From CAYHIW01 sp964356745 (GTDB taxonomy: Bacteria; Patescibacteriota; Microgenomatia; UBA1406; GWC2-37-13), in the NCBI GenBank assembly GCA_964356745.1, contig CAYHIW010000017.1, positions 1-19,581 on the forward strand: a stretch of DNA of 19,581 bases, in the 5' to 3' direction. Each line of letters starts with the position of its first letter. Position 1 is the first letter of the stretch. Shown here one piece after another: positions 15,802 to 19,581 of this stretch. The notes beneath the pieces were generated by a model. The model was not told the origin of the DNA, ran no database searches, and saw only the letters and a program-made list of their open reading frames with translations. The position numbers and the translations under genes are program-made.

Positions 15802-15875
15802 TGGAGCGGGATAGGGGAGTCGAACCCCTCATTTCACTTTGGAAAAGTGATGTTATACCAATTAACTAATCCCGC
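15802..15875 (-). tRNA. trnG: tRNA-Gly (anticodon UCC)
   Basis: The 74-nt gene folds into a full cloverleaf on the minus strand. It has a 7-bp acceptor stem (GCGGGAT/ATCCCGC), a 4-bp D stem GTTA/TAAC with GG in the loop, an anticodon stem TCACT/AGTGA around loop TTTCCAA (anticodon TCC), a 4-nt variable loop, a T stem AGGGG/CCCCT with loop TTCGACT, discriminator U and an encoded CCA. It decodes glycine GGA and probably GGG codons. An extended -10 promoter lies 10 nt upstream. A GT-C glycosyltransferase gene begins 14 nt after the CCA with no terminator between, so the two probably share a transcript. Confidence 0.96.
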
Positions 15876-15885
15876 TGATAGCTCT

Positions 15886-15894
15886 ATTATATCA
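15886..15894 (-). promoter_or_regulatory. Extended -10 promoter for tRNA-Gly
   Basis: On the minus strand TGA precedes TATAAT, giving TGN-TATAAT. The box ends 10 nt before the mature tRNA 5' end, leaving a leader of a few bases for RNase P to remove. No clear -35 is seen. Confidence 0.5.
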
Positions 15895-15912
15895 AAGTCC
15901 TACACGGACCTG

Positions 15913-15918
15913 TATAAT
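15913..15918 (+). promoter_or_regulatory. -10 box for the small methyltransferase gene
   Basis: TATAAT ends 10 nt before ATG 15929, so the leader would be about 3-4 nt, too short for a Shine-Dalgarno. It shares a 53-bp divergent gap with the tRNA-Gly promoter. The -35 position is weak. Confidence 0.45.
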
Positions 15919-15928
15919 TAGCCGTCAT

Positions 15929-16489
15929 ATGAGTATTGAAACACGCAGTCCTGACCTTACACAAGCATTAAGTTCAATCTGTTCAAATGCTGATCTTGCT
16001 AACTACTGTGAAATTCTTGATATACGAGAAAGCCAACTTATTGAACCAATACTAGATATTGGGGCGGGGATGAAAAATCGCTTTGCCAATAGTCTACGCA
16101 GTAGAAAACATAAAAATACATTTGCTGTTAATCCTCAGCTTGTTTTAGATGACAGACGTAAAAAATTACGTCGCAACAAAGCACCAATTACAGCAGCCCT
16201 CGCACAAGCACTCCCATTTCGGGACGAGTCATTTAATACCATCATTTCTTTGTATGCTGTCCCTATGCATTTAAGAAATGACGATGTAGAAGTCGTATTT
16301 TCAGAAATCTATCGCCTATTAAAACCAGGTGGCCAAGCATATCTATGTCCTCTCACAAAGATGGACTACGATCTCATAACTCAAACTGATTTAATGGATC
16401 GATATCATTGTAAAGTAGAGGTTGCCTCTTATGTTCGTGTAAAGGATCAATATATTCGTTTATTTCGCGCCAGAATTTTCAAGCGATAA
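15929..16489 (+). CDS. Small class I methyltransferase-fold protein
   Basis: This 186-aa protein has a methyltransferase type-11-like core. ILDIGAGMKNRFA at 41-53 is motif I in a degraded form, with Met-Lys where a Gly-Xaa-Gly turn is usual. ALPFRDESFNTIISLYAVPMHL at 94-115 is the strand-4 region, and EIYRLLKPGGQAYLC at 126-140 is the strand-5 hairpin. The strand-2 acidic residue that normally holds the SAM ribose is not evident (FAVNPQ), so cofactor binding may be altered. The protein is shorter than typical sugar methyltransferases and has no extra domain. It is flanked by its own promoter and by the convergent nucleotidyltransferase gene 10 bp downstream, so it looks monocistronic. Function unknown. 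Confidence 0.7.
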   Translation: MSIETRSPDLTQALSSICSNADLANYCEILDIRESQLIEPILDIGAGMKNRFANSLRSRKHKNTFAVNPQLVLDDRRKKLRRNKAPITAALAQALPFRDESFNTIISLYAVPMHLRNDDVEVVFSEIYRLLKPGGQAYLCPLTKMDYDLITQTDLMDRYHCKVEVASYVRVKDQYIRLFRARIFKR

Positions 16490-16501
16490 AAACACTGTTT
16501 T
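16489..16501. terminator. Weak hairpin between convergent genes
   Basis: AAAAC-ACT-GTTTT forms a short symmetric stem spanning the 10-bp gap between the two stops. It is AT-rich and short and could act weakly in both directions. Confidence 0.2.
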
Positions 16502-17261
16502 ATGATTTTTGGGTTTGGGAGAAAAGTTTGCGGCTTTCTTCAAGTTCTTCCATTTTATTCACTCCAATACCAACCTCATCAAACGGAAGCGGCATCGCAA
16601 CGACACTTTTTTTATCCAAACAAGCAATCTTAATAAGATCGGTAAGATAATATTCACCGGTTACTTCCGACTTTTTGATCTTAGGAAGATTCTCGACAAG
16701 AAAGTTATAATCAAAACAGTAGAATCCAGCATTCAACTCTTGTATTTCTCGCTGCTTATCTGTTGCATCTTTTTGTTCAACAATATCTAAAACACGTCCC
16801 TGCGGATCACGCTCGATACGTCCCCATGCAAGTTCGTTTGGATTATCGTGGATTGTCGTGATAAATGAAACAACCGCTTTATTCTCATCGTGTTCTTTGA
16901 CGAGCTTCTTTACTCCTTCTTGTTTATAAAACATCATGTGATCTCCATATCCCACAAGAACACAGTTGGGCTTATAAGACAAAAGCGGTTTCATCCCAAT
17001 CTGTACAGCGTGCCCAGTACCTAGTTGCTCTTCCTGATGAGCAAACAAGACCTGAGGATGTAACTGCAAAGACGACTTAACACTGTCAGCGTAAGCCCCC
17101 ACAACAACAACAATGTGTTGAGCAATAGACTCCACCAAATCAACCGCATACTCGATCATGGTCTTCCCATGAAAAGGGTAGGCGACCTTATTAATTTCCC
17201 TGGAGTTAATCCGCGTTCCCTTGCCTGCAGCAAGAATGATTGCTCCAATAGTATTGTTCAT
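16500..17261 (-). CDS. Stand-alone GlmU-type sugar-1-phosphate nucleotidyltransferase
   Basis: This 253-aa protein corresponds to the N-terminal pyrophosphorylase domain of GlmU. Visible motifs: ILAAGKGTRI at 9-18 (nucleotide binding), Lys 25, HQEEQLGTGHAV at 75-86 (uridine recognition), GYGDHM at 104-109 (Asp 107 metal ligand), WGRIERDPQGRVLDIVEQKDA at 146-166 (in two adjoining motifs), ELNAGFYCF at 175-183, EYYLTD at 203-208 and GIGVNK at 231-236. It would make UDP-GlcNAc, or a similar UDP-sugar, from the sugar 1-phosphate and UTP in the cytoplasm. The left-handed beta-helix acetyltransferase half of full-length GlmU (about 450 aa) is absent: the protein ends soon after the domain. It is transcribed divergently from the PF04020-type gene, with overlapping promoters. 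Confidence 0.82.
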   Translation of the reverse strand: MNNTIGAIILAAGKGTRINSREINKVAYPFHGKTMIEYAVDLVESIAQHIVVVVGAYADSVKSSLQLHPQVLFAHQEEQLGTGHAVQIGMKPLLSYKPNCVLVGYGDHMMFYKQEGVKKLVKEHDENKAVVSFITTIHDNPNELAWGRIERDPQGRVLDIVEQKDATDKQREIQELNAGFYCFDYNFLVENLPKIKKSEVTGEYYLTDLIKIACLDKKSVVAMPLPFDEVGIGVNKMEELEESRKLFSQTQKS

Positions 17262-17270
17262 GAGATTTTT

Positions 17271-17299
17271 ATTTTACAATTTGTTTTGTTCGTTGTATA
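17271..17299 (-). promoter_or_regulatory. Promoter for the GlmU-like gene
   Basis: The minus strand shows TATACA (17294-17299, four of six -35 matches), a 17-bp spacer and TAAAAT (17271-17276, five of six -10 matches). The box ends 9 nt before the ATG. It lies face to face over the + strand promoter. Confidence 0.45.
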
Positions 17300-17301
17300 G
17301 T
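17273..17301 (+). promoter_or_regulatory. Promoter for the PF04020-type membrane protein gene (leaderless)
   Basis: TTTACA (17273-17278, five of six -35 matches), a 17-bp spacer and TATAGT (17296-17301) form the best promoter in the window. The -10 ends 6 nt before ATG 17308, so the transcript should start at about the start codon. Confidence 0.6.
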
Positions 17302-17307
17302 AATGAT

Positions 17308-17640
17308 ATGAACATGATACTTGGACTTTTGATTAATGGACTTGCTGTCTTAATTGCGGCGTATGTAATACCAGGTGTAAAAGTAGAAAACTATTTTACC
17401 GCAATTGTTGTCGCTATTTTTATTGCAATTGTTAATACGTTTCTCAAACCCATACTCATTATTCTAACACTTCCCATCAATATCATCACTCTTGGGTTGT
17501 TTACGTTTGTTATCAATGCTGTACTCATTCTACTTGTAGCAAGAATTGTTCCCGGATTTGTAGTCCCTACCTTTACCGCAGCTCTTCTGTTTGCGCTCGT
17601 TCTCTCGCTTGTTGGATTTATATTAAATCCTCTCAAATAG
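17308..17640 (+). CDS. PF04020-type four-helix membrane protein (YvlD / phage holin superfamily IV)
   Basis: This 110-aa protein is four hydrophobic helices and little else: about 3-21, 30-52 (ending FLKPILIILTLP), 55-80 and 89-106 (ending FILNPLK). The NTFLKPIL...LP pattern and the final NP are the hallmark of this family, which is widespread in bacteria. The holin label is historical; most members are chromosomal with unknown function. I see no lysis or phage genes nearby. The start is ATG 17308. A longer frame beginning at 17221 would overlap the divergent nucleotidyltransferase start and its promoter and is rejected. A second ATG at 17314 is possible. It ends 20 bp before the convergent galE. 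Confidence 0.82.
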   Translation: MNMILGLLINGLAVLIAAYVIPGVKVENYFTAIVVAIFIAIVNTFLKPILIILTLPINIITLGLFTFVINAVLILLVARIVPGFVVPTFTAALLFALVLSLVGFILNPLK

Positions 17641-17660
17641 AAGTATTTGTTATTTAGTAC

Positions 17661-18668
17661 TTAATCTGTCCAACCTTTAGGATGTTTCGCGTACCAAGTA
17701 ACGAGAGATTTCACTGAGTCTTCGATACTGCGTTTTGGTTTCCATCCAAGAATTTGCTCTGCTTTATCTATCGAAGCGATCATTTTGGCATATTCGCCTG
17801 CTCGGGCGTTTGTTTTAGCTAGTTCGATTTTCTTACCGGTTACTTCTTGAACTTTATTTACGATCTCTAATACTGAATTGCCTGTTCCTGTCCCAAGATT
17901 AATTATCTGACTTTCACCACCACCGATAAGATACTCAACCGCTTTAAGATGTGCTTCGTTAAGATCTACCACATTGACATAATCGCGAATTGGTGTCTTG
18001 TCTGGTGTATCGACTTCTGGACATGTTAATTGAAAAGGTTCGATTCCAAGCGCTCCTCGAACAGCATTCTGCATGAGAAGTTGTGATGGTTTTTTAGAAT
18101 CTCCAATGAACCCATCATCAGAAGCTCCACATACGTTGAAGTAACGAAGAATAGCAAACTGGAATTGTTTCAATTTTCCGTACCACTGAATGATATGTTC
18201 TGCCATGAGCTTAGACTCACCATATGGATTGAGTGGAGAAGTAGAGTGTTTTTCATCAACCGGAACATATGTTGCTTCTCCGTAAACCGCGCAGGTTGAA
18301 GAGAAGACAATGCGAGAGACTCCATACTTTTCCATGTGTTTTAATAAATTTAACGTACCGAAAATATTGTTCGTAAAATATTTCTCGGGTTGTTTCATTG
18401 ATTCGTTTACCAAACATGAGGCCGCGTAATGAACCACCGCATCAATATCTTTATGATTTTCAAAAACACTCTTCAAATCTTGCTGTAGATCTTGGTCAAC
18501 AATCTGAATCTTTTCTTTTCCAAACTTTTCCTGCAAAACTTCTAGTGGTTTTTTATAACCTGTAACAAAATTATCAAGCGCAACGACTTGATGCCCGTTC
18601 TGTAAGAAAAGATATGTTGAAATCGATCCAATATATCCACCCGCACCAGTAATAAGAATTTTGCTCAT
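17661..18668 (-). CDS. galE: UDP-glucose 4-epimerase
   Basis: This 335-aa extended short-chain dehydrogenase interconverts UDP-glucose and UDP-galactose (or the N-acetyl forms) in the cytoplasm. Visible motifs: NAD-binding ITGAGGYIGS at 6-15, ALDNFVTGY at 30-38, HYAASCLVNESMKQPEKYF at 80-98, FSSTCAVYG at 122-130 (catalytic Ser/Thr), NPYGESK at 147-153 (Tyr 149, Lys 153), LRYFNVCGA at 174-182 and RDYVNVVDLNEAH near 228-240. The length is typical. Its ATG overlaps the stop of the upstream GT2 gene (ATGA at 18665-18668), so epimerase and polyprenyl-phosphate glycosyltransferase are translated together. Residues alone do not settle UDP-Glc against UDP-GlcNAc specificity. Confidence 0.93.
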   Translation of the reverse strand: MSKILITGAGGYIGSISTYLFLQNGHQVVALDNFVTGYKKPLEVLQEKFGKEKIQIVDQDLQQDLKSVFENHKDIDAVVHYAASCLVNESMKQPEKYFTNNIFGTLNLLKHMEKYGVSRIVFSSTCAVYGEATYVPVDEKHSTSPLNPYGESKLMAEHIIQWYGKLKQFQFAILRYFNVCGASDDGFIGDSKKPSQLLMQNAVRGALGIEPFQLTCPEVDTPDKTPIRDYVNVVDLNEAHLKAVEYLIGGGESQIINLGTGTGNSVLEIVNKVQEVTGKKIELAKTNARAGEYAKMIASIDKAEQILGWKPKRSIEDSVKSLVTWYAKHPKGWTD

Positions 18669-19573
18669 ACGTTATTTTGAATTTTATTCTTTTTTTGATT
18701 GATATACACGATAAGCTCTCCAATGATTCCCGTCATAATAATTTGTAGACCAACGATAACCAGAAGCACGCCAAACAAAAGAATGGGTCTTCGATACAGG
18801 TCTACGTTATAGAAAAGTCTAAGAATAGTGAGATAGACTAGAATGACAAATCCTGCCAAAAACGAAACTCCACCAATTGGTCCAAAGAAATGAAGAGGTT
18901 TTTCTGCAAACTGATATATGAAATACGTCGTCAACGTATCAAAAAAACCATAGAAGATCCGCACGAACCCGTATTTTGATTTACCATGCTCTCTGGGATT
19001 ATGTTTTACACTCACTTCTGTTATTTTAAACCCTTCGCGGTCCGCAATGAGTGGCAAAAATCGGTAGTTGTCTCCGTACAAGGGAATTGCCTCAAGCACA
19101 TCTTTCTTAATAGCTTTAAATCCGCAGTTAATATCGTGCAACTTAGATCTGAGAAATGGCTTAAGTAAAAGAAAGTTAAAAATAGAGGAGGGAAGCGTTT
19201 TGGCAATTGGGTCATTGCGTTTTTCACGCCATCCATTAACAAAGTCATACCCCTCATCAATCTTCTCGAGAAAAAAAGGAATATCAGCCGGATCATCCTG
19301 CAAGTCGGCATCCATAAAAATAAGAACGTCTCCCTTTGCATGTACTATCCCAGTCTCCAACGCCTTACCTTTACCCAATCTCGTCTTATGATGAATAATT
19401 TTTAACTTTTCACTTTGCACTTTTAGCTTAGATGCCCCAGCATCTATAGAGCCATCGTTAACGTAAATAATTTCAAACTCTTGCTTTTGAGTTTTTAAGA
19501 CATCGTGAAGTTTCTCATTGAGAATGGGAAGATTTTCTTCTTCGTTATGAAAAGGAATGATAATCGATATCAT
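18665..19573 (-). CDS. GT2 polyprenyl-phosphate glycosyltransferase (DPM1/ArnC/GtrB-like)
   Basis: This 302-aa protein is complete, with its ATG 8 bp from the window edge. The GT2 domain shows ISIIIPFHNEEENL at 2-15, VNDGS at 38-42, GKGKALETG at 67-75, FMDADLQDDP at 86-95 (metal-binding DxD), INCGFKAI at 148-155 and REHGKSKYG at 194-202. Two helices follow at about 231-255 and 263-285, as in GtrB-like enzymes. It would load a sugar onto undecaprenyl phosphate, giving the donor that the GT-C enzymes in this window need. A heptamer DNA repeat (19400-19427) encodes residues 49-58 (KLKVQSEKLK) just after the DGS motif, where relatives have a variable loop. It overlaps galE by 4 bp. Confidence 0.88.
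   Translation of the reverse strand: MISIIIPFHNEEENLPILNEKLHDVLKTQKQEFEIIYVNDGSIDAGASKLKVQSEKLKIIHHKTRLGKGKALETGIVHAKGDVLIFMDADLQDDPADIPFFLEKIDEGYDFVNGWREKRNDPIAKTLPSSIFNFLLLKPFLRSKLHDINCGFKAIKKDVLEAIPLYGDNYRFLPLIADREGFKITEVSVKHNPREHGKSKYGFVRIFYGFFDTLTTYFIYQFAEKPLHFFGPIGGVSFLAGFVILVYLTILRLFYNVDLYRRPILLFGVLLVIVGLQIIMTGIIGELIVYINQKKNKIQNNV
19400..19427 (+). repeat. Degenerate heptamer repeat inside the polyprenyl-phosphate GT2 gene
   Basis: Units TTTTAAC, TTTTCAC, TTTGCAC and TTTTAGC share a 7-bp period and the form TTTNNNC/A. It resembles the heptamer array at 15314-15367. The minus-strand gene reads it in frame as KLKVQSEKLK. Confidence 0.65.
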
Positions 19574-19581
19574 CTTATTTT

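Noticed and set aside
15788..15832. Upstream extension of the GT-C reading frame (15 more residues)
   Set aside because: It runs into the tRNA-Gly gene; the ATG at 15787 fits the N-terminal helix of the family.
15802..15875. tRNA-Gly as an integration (att) site
   Set aside because: No second copy of the tRNA 3' end and no integrase or phage gene seen in the window.
15897..15909. GTCC-TACAC-GGAC inverted repeat between divergent promoters as an operator
   Set aside because: A 4-bp stem is too short to support a regulator site by itself.
17221..17307. Longer start for the PF04020-type protein
   Set aside because: It would cover the divergent gene start and the promoter; the family begins at the helix after ATG 17308.
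17308..17640. Phage holin and prophage remnant
   Set aside because: The family name is historical; there are no lysis, capsid or integrase genes and the neighbours are sugar-metabolism genes.
17641..17660. Terminator between the PF04020-type gene and galE
   Set aside because: Only a 5-bp AAGTA/TACTT stem with a 12-nt loop and no U-tract could be found.
1..19581. Alternative genetic code with TGA as glycine
   Set aside because: TGA ends many genes exactly at ATGA overlaps with the next gene, and the proteins have family-typical ends.

Overview
The window is AT-rich, densely packed bacterial DNA devoted almost entirely to surface-polysaccharide or glycoprotein biosynthesis. Very short intergenic gaps, ATGA stop/start overlaps, few Shine-Dalgarno sequences, long Lys/Asn/Ile/Phe-rich membrane proteins and many GT-C and GT2 enzymes suggest an uncultivated Patescibacteria (CPR) genome, possibly Microgenomates-like. 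That placement is inference, since no phylogenetic marker is present. TGA is used as a normal stop, which argues against Gracilibacteria/Absconditabacteria.

Region 1 (2-9968, + strand) is one tightly coupled cluster. In order it holds: the C-terminal end of a GT4-type glycosyltransferase, a class I SAM methyltransferase, an 822-aa polytopic membrane protein with a large outer C-terminal region, a 930-aa membrane protein of unknown family ending in an IPT/TIG-like domain, a 521-aa ArnT/PMT-like GT-C glycosyltransferase, a Wzx-type flippase and a GT2 glycosyltransferase. Five successive junctions are ATGA overlaps. An RmlC-family epimerase (9977-10612) follows after 8 bp, apparently with its own leaderless promoter.

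Region 2 (10596-12291, - strand) is a two-gene unit: gmd (GDP-mannose 4,6-dehydratase) and a methyltransferase. The methyltransferase runs tail-to-tail into the epimerase with overlapping 3' ends. Divergent from gmd is a + strand pair, a second flippase and a second GT2 enzyme (12333-14400).

Region 3 (14390-15875, - strand) is a tRNA-Gly(UCC) followed 14 nt later by a 465-aa GT-C glycosyltransferase gene. Four different short repeat elements interrupt this gene without breaking its frame: a 57-bp double-hairpin palindrome, a heptamer array and two octamer arrays. A related heptamer array lies inside the GT2 gene at the right edge.

Region 4 (15929-19573) holds a small methyltransferase-fold protein, a stand-alone GlmU-type nucleotidyltransferase, a 110-aa four-helix membrane protein of the PF04020 type, galE, and a polyprenyl-phosphate glycosyltransferase coupled to galE.

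A coherent reading is as follows. Nucleotide-sugar enzymes (Gmd, RmlC-like, GalE, GlmU-like) supply donors. Cytoplasmic GT4/GT2 enzymes and methyltransferases build lipid-linked glycans. Two Wzx flippases export them. The DPM-like GT2 makes polyprenyl-phosphate sugars, which the outward-facing GT-C enzymes use. The genes of least certain function are the 822-aa and 930-aa membrane proteins between the methyltransferase and the GT-C enzyme. No intergenic gap exceeds about 55 bp apart from the one occupied by the tRNA.
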